Source: Butyrivibrio sp. INlla14
GTDB lineage: Bacteria > Bacillota > Clostridia > Lachnospirales > Lachnospiraceae
NCBI RefSeq assembly: GCF_900102515.1
Contig: NZ_FMVS01000024.1
Span: forward strand, 1 to 64,000
DNA length: 64,000 bases
Direction of reading: 5' to 3'
The position numbers were made by a program, and so were the translations under genes. Positions 15,482 to 24,623 of the stretch are shown here, one piece after another. Below the pieces are notes generated by a model. That model had not been told where the DNA came from and ran no database searches. It saw only the letters and a program-made list of their open reading frames with translations. How positions within the stretch are numbered: the stretch's first letter is position 1; each line of letters opens with the position of its first letter.

Positions 15482-15538
15482 ATCGCTTTTCCAAATCCCT
15501 GAAAGCCGCTTAAATACGGCATTCTTTGGACTTCGTTA

Positions 15539-15552
15539 ATTATTCCAGCTCC
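15539..15552. repeat. Att core at guaA 3' end
   Basis: ATTATTCCAGCTCC covers the stop codon and last three codons (Glu-Leu-Glu) of guaA. It recurs as ATTATTCCATCTCC at 6333-6346. The guaA 3' end is a known insertion site for genomic islands and mobilizable elements in Firmicutes. Confidence 0.65.
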
Positions 15553-17102
15553 ACAGTTCCTGGTGGCTTACTTGTAAGGTCGTACATTACGCGGTTAACG
15601 CCCTTGACCTCGTTGATGATCCTGCTCATTACCTTCTGCAAAACCTCAAATGGAATCTCAGAAGCCTCAGCAGTCATGAAGTCTATGGTCTCTACAGCGC
15701 GGAGGACTACTGCGTAGTCATAGGTACGCTCATCACCCATTACACCGACAGAGCGCATGTTGGAAAGAGCTGCAAAATACTGGTCAGGAAGCTTAGGACA
15801 AATGCCCTCTTTATGCGCATTCGCAAGTTCCTCACGATAGATATAGTCTGCATCCTGAACGATGCGAACCTTCTCAGCTGTAACCTCGCCTATGATACGA
15901 ATTCCAAGGCCTGGACCTGGGAATGGCTGGCGGAATACAAGATATTCAGGAAGGCCAAGTTCAAGTCCAGCCTTACGAACCTCGTCCTTGAACAGTGAGC
16001 GAAGTGGCTCAATGATTTCCTTGAAATCAACATAATCCGGGAGTCCGCCTACATTGTGGTGTGATTTGATCACAACTGACTCGCCGCCAAGTCCTGATTC
16101 TACCACGTCTGGATAAATAGTTCCCTGAGCAAGGAAGTCTACTGTTCCAATCTTCTTGGCTTCTTCCTCGAATACTCTGATGAACTCTTCACCGATTATC
16201 TTACGCTTGCGCTCAGGCTCTTCTACACCCTTGAGCTTAGCGTAGTATCTATCTGCCGCATTAACACGGATAAAATTGATATCAAAATTGCCATTAGGGC
16301 CAAATACGCCCTCAACCTCATCTCCCTCATTCTTACGAAGAAGACCATGATCTACAAACACGCATGTAAGCTGCTTACCAATAGCCTTGGCTAAAAGAGC
16401 TGCCAATACAGATGAGTCAACACCGCCGGAAAGAGCAAGTAAAACCTTGCCATCGCCAACCTTCTCTCGGATTTCCCTAACTGTGTTCTCAACAAAGGAA
16501 TCCATGCGCCATGTGCCAGCTGTCTGGCAGATTCCACGTACGAAGTTATGAAGTATCTCTTTACCCTTAACAGTATGAAGAACCTCGGGATGGAACTGGA
16601 TAGCATAGAGCTTCTTGTCTTCGCAGGCCGCAGCAGCAACAGGACAATCAGCTGTATGTGCTATTATTTCAAATCCTGGAGCAACCTTGCTGATATAATC
16701 AAAATGGCTCATCCAGACTATAGTCTTGTCTTCAACTCCTGCAAAAAGAGCTTCCTTGGAACCATCAATGAAAGTCTCTGTCTTGCCATACTCACGAACC
16801 GGAGCTTTCTCAACCTTGCCTCCCAGAACATGCATCATAAGCTGAGCGCCGTAGCATAGTCCAAGCACCGGTATTCCAAGTTCAAAAAGTTCCCTGGTAT
16901 AAGTAGGTGCTCCCTCTTCATAGCAGGAATTTGGGCCTCCTGTAAGGATGATTCCCTTGGGATTCATCGCCTTGATCTGATCAATTGGTGTACGGTATGA
17001 ATAAATCTCACAGTACACGTTACATTCTCTGACTCTTCGGGCTACAAGCTGGTTGTACTGCCCGCCAAAGTCAATGACTATAACCTTTTCCTCTGCCGCC
17101 AT
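15540..17102 (-). CDS. guaA: GMP synthase (glutamine-hydrolysing)
   Basis: Converts XMP to GMP with glutamine and ATP, the last step of guanine nucleotide synthesis. All parts are present in 520 residues: class I glutamine amidotransferase (1-195) with Cys83 in LGLCYGAQ and His/Glu in QFHPEV; ATP-pyrophosphatase domain with the PP-loop [10 protein letters not shown] (about 212-221); and a C-terminal dimerization domain ending in Glu-Leu-Glu. The 3' end is the attachment site of the mobile elements but the frame is intact. A TTGATA-N16-TATTAT promoter lies upstream. I saw no purine riboswitch in the 220-base gap before it. Confidence 0.97.
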   Translation of the reverse strand: MAAEEKVIVIDFGGQYNQLVARRVRECNVYCEIYSYRTPIDQIKAMNPKGIILTGGPNSCYEEGAPTYTRELFELGIPVLGLCYGAQLMMHVLGGKVEKAPVREYGKTETFIDGSKEALFAGVEDKTIVWMSHFDYISKVAPGFEIIAHTADCPVAAAACEDKKLYAIQFHPEVLHTVKGKEILHNFVRGICQTAGTWRMDSFVENTVREIREKVGDGKVLLALSGGVDSSVLAALLAKAIGKQLTCVFVDHGLLRKNEGDEVEGVFGPNGNFDINFIRVNAADRYYAKLKGVEEPERKRKIIGEEFIRVFEEEAKKIGTVDFLAQGTIYPDVVESGLGGESVVIKSHHNVGGLPDYVDFKEIIEPLRSLFKDEVRKAGLELGLPEYLVFRQPFPGPGLGIRIIGEVTAEKVRIVQDADYIYREELANAHKEGICPKLPDQYFAALSNMRSVGVMGDERTYDYAVVLRAVETIDFMTAEASEIPFEVLQKVMSRIINEVKGVNRVMYDLTSKPPGTVELE

Positions 17103-17143
17103 TTAATTTCTACCTTTCATGTACTTATCAGTTTGTTTCAAAT

Positions 17144-17171
17144 ATAATATCAGGTGTCAAAAAGCTATCAA
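17144..17171 (-). promoter_or_regulatory. Probable guaA promoter
   Basis: Minus strand TTGATA (17171-17166), 16-bp spacer, TATTAT (17149-17144), about 40 bases before the guaA ATG. Confidence 0.5.
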
Positions 17172-17321
17172 CTCCTGAATCATATCATTGTACTAATATA
17201 TCATTTATACTTTAGCTTGCATATTACCATAATTTCATCAAAAAAATTCTGAACTTTATTTCACATTTTTCATGACATTATCGTCACAACTCAAATAGTA
17301 TTCATGCAAGTAGCAACACCT

Positions 17322-18647
17322 TTAAATAAATCTCCTAACCGTAATGATCGATCTATAGGTTGCAGGTGAATACTTGATTCCAGTCTTCTGCGTGCTAGCA
17401 TGTACAATCTGCCCACCGCCTATATATATTCCAACATGTCCGCCGTAATAGATAACGTCACCTGGCTGTGCATCTGAATAAGAAACTTCTCTTCCATAAT
17501 TACCCTGTGCCCAGGATGTACGAGGTACCGATACTCCAAAGGCCTTATACACTGACTGTACAAACCCAGAACAATCTGCTCCATTTGTAAGGCTTGTTCC
17601 ACCAGGTACATAAGGATTACCTACAAACTGACATGCGTAACTTGCTATATTAGCTCCGGAGAGGCTGCCTGGAGATGCATAGCTCTTGGATCCGCCAGAG
17701 TTTCCACCTGAACTTACAGATCCGGAACCAGATCCTGAGCCATCTCCGTTTCCACCATCCGTCTGTGCGCTTGCAGTCTGCTCAGCAGCCTTGGCATCAT
17801 TGGTAGCCTTTTTGGCAGCGTCTACCTCTTTTTGCTTGGCTTCAATCTGCTTCTGAAGGCTCGCAATGCTGGACTGCTGGCTCTTAACCTGAGCTGTATA
17901 TACTGCCGCATCCTGCTTGGCCTTGGCAAGCTTGACCTCATAGTCAGCATATTTAGCCTTGTACTGAGCCAGAAGTTCTTCCATATACTTCTGCTCTTCC
18001 TCCAGCTCATACTTGGAAGTTTCAAGCTCAGACTTCTCAGCCTCAAGCTGTATACCATAGGCCTCTGCTGCTTTCTTGGCAGCTACGTATTCCGCAAGTT
18101 TAGTCCTGTCATATTCATACAGCTGCTCTACGTAAGACACCTTATTAAGAGCATCTGAATAGCTAGTTGCCGTCAAAAGAATCTGAACATATGAAAAATC
18201 ACCTTTTTCATACATATATTTAACACGCTGAACCATTGCTGCATAGAGAGTTTCTTCCTGGGCCTTGGCTGCGTCATACTCTTTTTGTGTCTGCTCAATG
18301 AGTTTTTCCTTGGCGGATATATCTTCCTTGATAAGCTCAATATCAGCCATAAGTCCTACAAGCTCACCACTTGTCTCATCAATAGCTTCCTGAGTTTCAC
18401 CCTGGGCTTCTGAGATGGTTCCTATCTGGCTGGTTGCGTTATTTAACTTATTCTGGCTATCGGTCTTTTGCTTTTCCAGATCCTTTTTTTGCTTCTCAAG
18501 CTTCTTTTCTTCTTCCTCAAGCTTTTTCTGCTCAGATTCTAGTTCCTCACTAGTCTTGGCATAGACCGCTGCTGGCTCTGCCATGAAAAAAGACATAACA
18601 AGAGCTATAGCTATTGTTCTAAAAAGAATATGTTTCCTTTTTTTCAT
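17322..18647 (-). CDS. Secreted coiled-coil NlpC/P60 peptidoglycan hydrolase
   Basis: 441 residues. A signal peptide (about 1-30, MKKRKHILFRTIAIALVMSF followed by an Ala-rich cleavage region) precedes a long coiled coil (about 32-270) rich in Glu, Lys and Gln, then a Ser/Gly linker (about 290-325). The C-terminal NlpC/P60 domain has the catalytic Cys in NGADCSGFVQSV, His in GGHVGIYIGGG and the third residue in HAST. This is the CwlO/PcsB layout: an endopeptidase that cuts stem peptides during growth and division, held inactive by its coiled coil until FtsEX-type activation. No ftsEX lies nearby. Single-gene transcript. Confidence 0.9.
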   Translation of the reverse strand: MKKRKHILFRTIAIALVMSFFMAEPAAVYAKTSEELESEQKKLEEEEKKLEKQKKDLEKQKTDSQNKLNNATSQIGTISEAQGETQEAIDETSGELVGLMADIELIKEDISAKEKLIEQTQKEYDAAKAQEETLYAAMVQRVKYMYEKGDFSYVQILLTATSYSDALNKVSYVEQLYEYDRTKLAEYVAAKKAAEAYGIQLEAEKSELETSKYELEEEQKYMEELLAQYKAKYADYEVKLAKAKQDAAVYTAQVKSQQSSIASLQKQIEAKQKEVDAAKKATNDAKAAEQTASAQTDGGNGDGSGSGSGSVSSGGNSGGSKSYASPGSLSGANIASYACQFVGNPYVPGGTSLTNGADCSGFVQSVYKAFGVSVPRTSWAQGNYGREVSYSDAQPGDVIYYGGHVGIYIGGGQIVHASTQKTGIKYSPATYRSIITVRRFI

Positions 18648-18779
18648 ACCTATCCCCCTTGTCCTCTCTATTCCGGCATTTTTGTTAAAAAAAATCCTAA
18701 TTATATATTATGACATCCCAAAATCAGTTTCAACAACAAAGCCATATAGAACAGTATGCGCATCCTTAGCGGAATACAA

Positions 18780-18807
18780 TCAAAAGGGCACCCACGCGGG
18801 GTGCCCT
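18780..18807 (-). terminator. Terminator after asnS
   Basis: AGGGCACCC and GGGGTGCCCT form a GC-rich hairpin followed on the minus strand by TTTTGATTG, seven bases after the asnS stop. Confidence 0.75.
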
Positions 18808-18813
18808 AATAAA

Positions 18814-20199
18814 TTAGAATTCACAGTTTCTAGGTGTTCTAGGATAAGGAATTACGTCACGGATGTTCTCAACTCCAGTTAAGTACATGATAAGACGCTC
18901 AAAGCCCATACCGAAGCCACTGTGGATGCAGCCGCCGTATCTTCTAGTGTCAAGATACCAGTCGATACCCTCTTTATCTACGCCCATCTCATCCATTCTC
19001 TCAATAAGCTTGTCGAGGTTCTCTTCTCTCTGGCTACCACCCATAAGCTCTCCAGCCTGTGGAACAAGAAGGTCTACTGCTGCAACTGTCTTGTTGTCAG
19101 GGTTGACTTTCATGTAATATGCCTTGATATCCTTGGGCCAGTCTGTTACAAATACTGGACCATTGAAGTAATCAACAATGTATTTCTCATGCTCTTTAGC
19201 AATATCCTCGCCGTAGTCTGGCTCGAACTCCCACTTAACATCAGCCTTCTTGAGAATGTCGATAACATCATGATGGCTGATACGTGTAAACTCAGCGTTT
19301 ACGATAGCGTTAAGCTTGTCCTTGAGTCCCTTGGATACGAACTTGTCACAGAAATCAATCTCTTCTGGACACTTATCGCATACATACTTAACTACGAACT
19401 TGAGCATTTCCTCTTCGATATCCATAAGTCCCTGAAGATCACAGAAGGCCATCTCAGGCTCGATCATCCAGAACTCATTAGCATGTGTCTGTGTATTAGA
19501 GTTCTCTGTTCTAAATGTAGGACCAAATGTGTAGATATCACCAAAAGCCATAGCGAATGTCTCGCCCTGAAGCTGTCCTGATCCAGTGATGAAAGACTGC
19601 TTGCCAAAGAGGTCCTTGCTGAAATCCACCTTGCCATCCTCAGTCTTTGGAAGATCATTCATGTTGAAGGTAGTGATCTTAAACATCTGATCTGATCCCT
19701 CACAGTCAGCGCCTGTGATAAGAGGAGTATGCACATAGAGATATCCTCTATCCTGGAAGTAAGTATGAACTGCCATTGCAGCAACACTTCTGATACGGAA
19801 AACAGCGCTAAAGAGGTTTGTACGTGGACGAAGATGAGCCACAGTACGAAGGTACTCTCTGGTATGACGCTTTGGCTGGATTGGGTAGTTCTCTGGGCAG
19901 TCACCGAGAAGTTCAACTGCTGTTGCCTTTACTTCAAAAGGCTGTTTATTATCTGGAGTAAGCACCAGTTTACCACTTACCTTAACACTGGAACCAACTC
20001 TTATCTTGGAGATGTCCTCAAAATTATTAAGTTCCTGATCGTAAACGACCTGAAGATTTTCAAAAAATGAACCGTCATTTACGTTAAGGAATCCAAACTG
20101 TGCCTGTGCGCGGTTAGTACGTACCCAAGCGCAGATGGTCACTTCTTTGGAAGCAAATTCAGAAGTATTTCTGAACAGCTCTTTAATTTTTGTTCTCAT
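18814..20199 (-). CDS. asnS: Asparaginyl-tRNA synthetase
   Basis: Class II aminoacyl-tRNA synthetase charging tRNA-Asn, 461 residues, normal length. The N-terminal OB-fold anticodon domain (1-105) includes VTICAWVRTNRAQAQFGFLN. Motif 2 is FRTENSNTQTHANEFWMIE and motif 3 is GFGMGFERLIMYLTG near the C-terminus. HANEFW and the absence of a GAD insertion point to AsnRS rather than AspRS. GGAGAG precedes the ATG. The upstream gap is too short for a T-box leader, and none was seen. Confidence 0.96.
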   Translation of the reverse strand: MRTKIKELFRNTSEFASKEVTICAWVRTNRAQAQFGFLNVNDGSFFENLQVVYDQELNNFEDISKIRVGSSVKVSGKLVLTPDNKQPFEVKATAVELLGDCPENYPIQPKRHTREYLRTVAHLRPRTNLFSAVFRIRSVAAMAVHTYFQDRGYLYVHTPLITGADCEGSDQMFKITTFNMNDLPKTEDGKVDFSKDLFGKQSFITGSGQLQGETFAMAFGDIYTFGPTFRTENSNTQTHANEFWMIEPEMAFCDLQGLMDIEEEMLKFVVKYVCDKCPEEIDFCDKFVSKGLKDKLNAIVNAEFTRISHHDVIDILKKADVKWEFEPDYGEDIAKEHEKYIVDYFNGPVFVTDWPKDIKAYYMKVNPDNKTVAAVDLLVPQAGELMGGSQREENLDKLIERMDEMGVDKEGIDWYLDTRRYGGCIHSGFGMGFERLIMYLTGVENIRDVIPYPRTPRNCEF

Positions 20200-20259
20200 C
20201 TTTTCTCTCCTTAGTTTTCTAATTGCTATTAAAATAGCTTATTTATCAAAATTGCCTGA

Positions 20260-21570
20260 TCATTCAGCAACTGTTGATGAACTCTCTGCTGCAGCATCTA
20301 CAGAAGCCTCGGATGATGCCTCGGCAGATGTCTCTGTAGTAGCCTCAACTGGTGCAGCAACTACATTAGCATTATTAACGATAAACTCTACAGCCTTGTC
20401 AGCCATAAGTCCTTCTCTATAAGTCTCAAGATCAAGAGAAGCCTTGTACTCTTCATATGAACTGAAAGATGTAGTAGAAGCATTCTCATAAGCATCTTTA
20501 AGATAAGTATCAATATCTTCATCTGATATAGTAATACCCTGCTCATCAGCAATTGCCTGGAACATAAGGTACTGCTTGGCCATATCTGTAGAAATACTCT
20601 GAAGGTAATCATCAGCAGTTCCTACAAAGCCCTCGTTATTCATGTAAACAGAAATAAGATCTGAAGCTGAAAGCTGCTGACCATAGTAGTATGAATACAT
20701 TGTTGCCTGATAATCAAGCATCTGCTTCTGAAGCTTAAGATATCTGTTTATAAGTGTCTGTGGAATATCACCAAATGCACAAGAATCATAAACCTGCTGA
20801 ACAGCTGAGTTCTCAATTGTTGACTTGTATGTATCCTCAGCCTGTGTTGTAAGAGTCTTATTAGCATATGCCTCAAGTTCAGAAATAGTAGTAACATCGG
20901 CAATGCCAAGGCCTGCTGCCCACTCATCAGAAATATCATCTGCGGCAACCTTGATGCTGTTGATTGTTACAGTAAATACAACGTCCTTACCAGCAAGTGA
21001 CTCAGCGCCGTAATCAGCAGGGAATGTAAGGTTAAGATCACGTGTCTCACCAATCTCTGCTCCAACAAGTCCTGACTCAAAGCCCTCGATGTATGAGTTA
21101 GAGCCAATCACAAGATCTGCACCATTGGCTGTGCCTCCATCAAAAGCCTCCTTAGTATCAGCATACTTACCAACATAGTCGATATTAACTGTATCTCCAT
21201 CCTGAACAGCTCTGTCTGTAACATCGATCATAGGAGGATTTGAAGATTTCATGTTCTCGATATAACCTGCAACATCCTCTTCTGTAACCTCACCAAGAGT
21301 AGCCTCAACTGTGATACCGTTGTACTCTCCCAGTGTAACAAGATCTGAAGCCTTGATATCCTGAAGTGTAGATGTCTCAAGGTTGTCAAAATCAATTGTA
21401 AGACCTGTGTCTTCACCTTCTGTTGAAACGTCAGCTGCAGCAGAAGCAAGTGCTTCCTCATTAACACTTATCGCTTCGTTAGCCGCATCACTTCCTGCAT
21501 CCTTGCCACAGGCTGTAAACATAGTGCACACCATTACTCCCGCAAGTAGCACTGCTATTTTCTTCTTCAT
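20260..21570 (-). CDS. FKBP-type peptidyl-prolyl isomerase lipoprotein (trigger-factor-like)
   Basis: 436 residues. A lipoprotein signal with lipobox TACG places the modified Cys at residue 21, so the protein sits outside the membrane. An FKBP domain (about 120-215) contains VQDGDTVNIDYVGKY, IEGFESGLVGAEIG and FPADYG. The rest, about 215-400, is helical and resembles the trigger factor C-terminal chaperone domain (ISDEDIDTYLKDAYENA). The last 30 residues are a low-complexity Ala/Ser/Glu/Thr tail. It should help fold exported proteins, like PrsA but with an FKBP domain. Monocistronic, with AAGGAG before the ATG. Confidence 0.88.
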   Translation of the reverse strand: MKKKIAVLLAGVMVCTMFTACGKDAGSDAANEAISVNEEALASAAADVSTEGEDTGLTIDFDNLETSTLQDIKASDLVTLGEYNGITVEATLGEVTEEDVAGYIENMKSSNPPMIDVTDRAVQDGDTVNIDYVGKYADTKEAFDGGTANGADLVIGSNSYIEGFESGLVGAEIGETRDLNLTFPADYGAESLAGKDVVFTVTINSIKVAADDISDEWAAGLGIADVTTISELEAYANKTLTTQAEDTYKSTIENSAVQQVYDSCAFGDIPQTLINRYLKLQKQMLDYQATMYSYYYGQQLSASDLISVYMNNEGFVGTADDYLQSISTDMAKQYLMFQAIADEQGITISDEDIDTYLKDAYENASTTSFSSYEEYKASLDLETYREGLMADKAVEFIVNNANVVAAPVEATTETSAEASSEASVDAAAESSSTVAE

Positions 21571-21781
21571 AATATTACTCCTTCGTAACCCTTAAATGTA
21601 TATACTGCTTCCATACTAAAAAACAATATTACTTATACTACCACACCTTTATCTTATGTTAAAGTATTTTATTGCCTTAAAAGACAAAGAATGCTACAAT
21701 ATGTTCTGTTCACAGCCACAGAAATTTTACAGTTTTTGATTTCGGGAGTTGGCATTATTAGTTAGTTTGGAGGATTTATCT

Positions 21782-22258
21782 TTGAGTACAGGACTTATTG
21801 TTGCTATTGTCATTGCAGTTATTTTAATTGCTGCGATTGTTGCACTTGTTATTTTTGGAAAAAAAGCTCAGAAGAAGCAGGAAGAACAGCAGGTTCAGCT
21901 GGATGCCATGAAGCAGACAGTCAGCATGCTGATCATTGACAAGAAGAGAATGAAACTTAATGAAGCTGGCCTTCCACAGGCTGTTATTGATCAGACACCT
22001 AAGCTTCTTAGAAGATCCAAGCTCCCAATTCTCAAGGTTAGAGTTGGTAACAGAGTTATGAGTCTTATCTGTGATGAGAAAATTTTCGACAAGGTTCCAG
22101 TCAAGAAGGAAGTTAAGGCTTCCGTAAGCGGAATCTACGTTACTGAAGTTAAGGGACTTAGAGCTAATAAAGGCCCTGTTCAGGAAGAAAAGAAAGGCTT
22201 CTTCAAGAATCTGGTTGCTAAGGCTCAGGAAAAGGCCGGCGCCAAGATGGTCAAATAA
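21782..22258 (+). CDS. Small membrane-anchored protein of unknown function
   Basis: 158 residues from a TTG start at 21782, chosen because GGAGG lies eight bases upstream; the longer frame from 21749 has no such site. One N-terminal transmembrane helix (about 6-28, LIVAIVIAVILIAAIVALVI) is followed by a charged coil and a cytoplasmic part containing MLIIDKKRMKLNEAGLP and ILKVRVGNRVMSLICDEKIF. The C-terminus is Lys-rich (KKGFFKNLVAKAQEKAGAK). I do not recognise the family. The KKRMKL...AGLP stretch looks like a conserved surface of single-pass proteins in Lachnospiraceae, which is only an impression. Confidence 0.75.
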   Translation: MSTGLIVAIVIAVILIAAIVALVIFGKKAQKKQEEQQVQLDAMKQTVSMLIIDKKRMKLNEAGLPQAVIDQTPKLLRRSKLPILKVRVGNRVMSLICDEKIFDKVPVKKEVKASVSGIYVTEVKGLRANKGPVQEEKKGFFKNLVAKAQEKAGAKMVK

Positions 22259-22275
22259 TATTTCTTATAAAGTTA

Positions 22276-22310
22276 ATGCTGAGGCAGTTTAACCTGCCTC
22301 AGCATTTTTT
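22276..22310. terminator. Bidirectional terminator shared by convergent genes
   Basis: ATGCTGAGGCAG (22276-22287) pairs perfectly with CTGCCTCAGCAT (22294-22305), followed by TTTTTT. The right arm encodes the last residues of the minus-strand DUF1934 gene, so the stem overlaps that gene's stop codon. Confidence 0.85.
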
Positions 22311-22741
22311 ATTTCTATTATTATCATAGAATCTGATAAAACCTGCCCTTCCATTTCAAGAGCATATTCTGCGATGACCTTCATTGCCTTCTCTTCGTGG
22401 CTTGAATTAAAGTCAAAGCTGTTTGTGACCACCTTCATGGTCATTGCCCCATAGGGCGTAAGATACTCGGTATCGTATTCAAGCTGCTCGCCAAACTGCA
22501 GACGGTTCTTGGTCTCTCCACCTCTTATGATCTCCATGCTCTTTCCATCGGAAGCAATAAAGACCTTATTGTGTACCTTGACCACGCCATTTCCAGCATC
22601 CTGCTCTTCGTCATATTCCACAAGACGCCTTCCATCATCCATATTCTCGTAATAGCCCCTTGATGTAGTAAAAATCTTTTCCGTCGGCTCTCCCGGCCTT
22701 GAATGGATACCAGTAACATTAACATCTACATTTCTTCTCAT
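22289..22741 (-). CDS. DUF1934-family protein
   Basis: About 150 residues from the ATG at 22741, where GAGGAG sits six bases upstream; a longer frame to 22801 lacks a good site. Starts MRRNVDVNVTGIHSRPGE and continues as a beta-rich, lipocalin-like chain with YDTEYLTPYGAMTMKVVTNS, typical of DUF1934 (YwiB-like) proteins. These are small cytoplasmic beta-barrels of unknown role. The gene follows ispE after 59 bases and is probably in the same transcript. Confidence 0.8.
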   Translation of the reverse strand: MRRNVDVNVTGIHSRPGEPTEKIFTTSRGYYENMDDGRRLVEYDEEQDAGNGVVKVHNKVFIASDGKSMEIIRGGETKNRLQFGEQLEYDTEYLTPYGAMTMKVVTNSFDFNSSHEEKAMKVIAEYALEMEGQVLSDSMIIIEIKNAEAG

Positions 22742-22800
22742 AATACTCTCCTCATGCGCAAGGTTTCGGGCTACGCATTGCCCTTTGATGTTAATATGCA

Positions 22801-23670
22801 TTATTTATTTGGATTTATTGGCTCTGTCAAAAAGATCTGCAAAGCCAGGTTACTTCTGCAGATAGCATTGTAAGCCTTCTTGGCATTACCACCATCATCA
22901 AAAACTCCGAATACTGTTGGTCCGCTTCCTGTCATGATGGCCTTAACAGCTCCATTCTCTGTCAAAAGAGCTTCCAGCTTGCCAATCACGTCATATTTAG
23001 AGGCTGTTACTGGTTCAAGGACATTACCCATAAGTGAACACATCTCTTTGAGATTGCCTTGTTCAATTGCCTTTCTAATACCATCTATATCAGGATGATT
23101 CTCTATTTCTTTACTATCAAGTTCCTTGTAAACCCAGCCTGTGGATACATCTATATCAGGCTTTACCACAACCAGCTGACAATCAGGCATATCAGGAATT
23201 GTAGTAAGCTCCTCACCTATTCCCTCTGCCAGAGCTGTGCCTCCCATAATACAGTATGGAATGTCCGCCCCAAGGCTGACTGCCAGTTCACACATTTTCT
23301 TTTTATCTAGTCCAAGATTCCATAGTTCATTTAAAGCCACATAAGCTGCTGCTCCATCAGTGCTGCCTCCAGCCATTCCCGCAGCAACTGGAATTCTTTT
23401 TACCAGGTCGATTTTGGCTCCCCTGGTAATACCAAACTCTTTCTGGAGCTGTCTTGCGACTTTGCAGATAAGATTTGACTCATCAGTAGGAATCTTGGGA
23501 GAATTGGCTGTTAGAATTATTTCTCCAGTATCATTATCTTCAAAAGTCAGTGTGTCATATATATTTACATTCTGCATTATCATGCGGACTATATGGTATC
23601 CGTCATCTCTTTTCCCTGTTACATCCAGTCCCAGGTTGATCTTTGCAAATGCATTCTTTTCTAATTTCAT
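22801..23670 (-). CDS. ispE: 4-diphosphocytidyl-2-C-methyl-D-erythritol kinase
   Basis: GHMP kinase of the non-mevalonate isoprenoid pathway; phosphorylates CDP-methylerythritol. 289 residues. N-terminal AFAKINLGLDVTGKRDDGYH is the family signature, the ATP loop is IPVAAGMAGGSTDGAAA (about 90-106), and a third motif MTGSGPTVFGVF lies near the C-terminus. All three GHMP motifs are present. Start is the ATG at 23670, which reads MKLEKNAFAK. Confidence 0.95.
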   Translation of the reverse strand: MKLEKNAFAKINLGLDVTGKRDDGYHIVRMIMQNVNIYDTLTFEDNDTGEIILTANSPKIPTDESNLICKVARQLQKEFGITRGAKIDLVKRIPVAAGMAGGSTDGAAAYVALNELWNLGLDKKKMCELAVSLGADIPYCIMGGTALAEGIGEELTTIPDMPDCQLVVVKPDIDVSTGWVYKELDSKEIENHPDIDGIRKAIEQGNLKEMCSLMGNVLEPVTASKYDVIGKLEALLTENGAVKAIMTGSGPTVFGVFDDGGNAKKAYNAICRSNLALQIFLTEPINPNK

Positions 23671-23811
23671 GAATAATCCCCGTTTTCAGTTTTAATAATT
23701 TGAAAATGCGCATAAAATCTTACCGCATCATTTCCCTTACATCTTCTCACTAGCAATTATCAAACTCAAGAAAAAAAATACAAAAAAATTGAAAAAATTT
23801 TGTTTTAACTC

Positions 23812-23838
23812 TAAAGTTTTTTGAAAAATAGCCGATAG
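23812..23838 (+). promoter_or_regulatory. Sigma-28 (SigD/FliA-type) promoter
   Basis: TAAA (23812-23815), exactly 15 bases, then GCCGATAG (23831-23838), against the motility sigma consensus TAAA-N15-GCCGATAA: one mismatch. It lies 68 bases before the start codon of the gene at 23907. An AAACTA/TAGTTT hairpin (23850-23881) sits in the leader. Confidence 0.75.
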
Positions 23839-23906
23839 GCTAGATAGGTAAACTATTGTTTCGTTTCAAGCGAAGTAGTTTAAGCCTCGCGGAAAAGGAG
23901 TTCTAT

Positions 23907-24536
23907 ATGGGCGTAAACGGAGTTACCGAGGTTACTAACAACATCGCAACGACCTATGCTTCATCAGTCAATCCAAATTTCGTTGAAGAAAAAAAGAAAG
24001 ACGAAGAAGTAAAGGTCAAACAGGAGGCTGCCGCCGTATACGAGAAATCAGATGATAGTTCCAAGACTAGCACTGTTTCCTCCAAAGAAGCGGAACGGGC
24101 CAAAATCATCCAGCAGATGAAGGCAGATGATGCCATTCGTCAGCAACAGCTTTTGGACATTGTCCATAAAATGATGGGCAAGCAGGCCAAAAACTATGGA
24201 ATTGCCAATTCTGACAATCCCGATGACTCCATTTGGAGTTTCCTTGCAAAGGGTGATTTTACCGTAGATGCAGCCACAAAAGCTCAGGCACAGGAAGACA
24301 TTTCCGAAAACGGTTACTGGGGTGTCAAGCAGACCTCAGAACGTATTCTGGACTTTGCCAAAGCCTTGGCCGGAGACGATCCTGACAAGCTCGAGAGCAT
24401 GAGAGCGGCCTTCGAAAAGGGTTATGCGCAGGCAGAAAAGACCTGGGGCGGAAAGCTCCCGGATATTTCTGAGCAAACCTACAGTGCAGTAATGAAGGGA
24501 TTCGATGAGCTGACAGGGAAGACAGTAACTGAATAA
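23907..24536 (+). CDS. Hypothetical protein of the probable motility regulon
   Basis: 209 residues from the ATG at 23907, with AAGGAG six bases upstream; the frame also runs back to 23856 without support. No signal peptide or membrane helix. The first 75 residues are low-complexity and charged (VEEKKKDEEVKVK), the middle is helical (ERAKIIQQMKADDAIRQQQL), and the C-terminal half has ENGYWGVKQTSERILDFAK and GYAQAEKTWGGKLPDISEQT. I do not recognise a named domain with certainty. The sigma-28 promoter suggests it is made with late flagellar genes. No flagellar gene lies in this window. Confidence 0.8.
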   Translation: MGVNGVTEVTNNIATTYASSVNPNFVEEKKKDEEVKVKQEAAAVYEKSDDSSKTSTVSSKEAERAKIIQQMKADDAIRQQQLLDIVHKMMGKQAKNYGIANSDNPDDSIWSFLAKGDFTVDAATKAQAQEDISENGYWGVKQTSERILDFAKALAGDDPDKLESMRAAFEKGYAQAEKTWGGKLPDISEQTYSAVMKGFDELTGKTVTE

Positions 24537-24551
24537 AGGTTGCTAGTAATC

Positions 24552-24587
24552 AAAAAGGGAGTGCTTTACCGCGCTCCCTTTTTCTTT
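24552..24587. terminator. Bidirectional terminator
   Basis: AAAAAGGGAGTGC pairs with GCGCTCCCTTTTT around TTTACC, between the hypothetical gene and the convergent end of pyrD. Confidence 0.85.
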
Positions 24588-24623
24588 GCATTTATTTGTA
24601 AATATGCAGCCTGCATCCAATTT

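Larger units (their letters stand above)
6333..15552. mobile_element. Element 2: integrative mobilizable element in guaA (MOBV-like)
   Basis: About 9.2 kb, bounded by att-like cores at 6333-6346 and 15539-15552. GTTATCA arm-type triplets lie inside both ends (6449-6481 and 15453-15481). It carries a cargo block (6499-9901) followed by relaxase, small protein, RepA-like ATPase, MobC-like protein, integrase and excisionase-like gene, with a divergent XRE gene at the guaA end. The guaA reading frame is complete. It lies immediately beside element 1, so the two look like successive insertions at one site. Confidence 0.7.

Noticed and set aside
17102..17322. Purine riboswitch before guaA
   Set aside because: No conserved three-way junction or loop sequences seen; only a plain promoter.
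20260..21570. Cytoplasmic trigger factor (tig)
   Set aside because: The protein has a lipoprotein signal and lacks the ribosome-binding N-domain, so it is an exported foldase.
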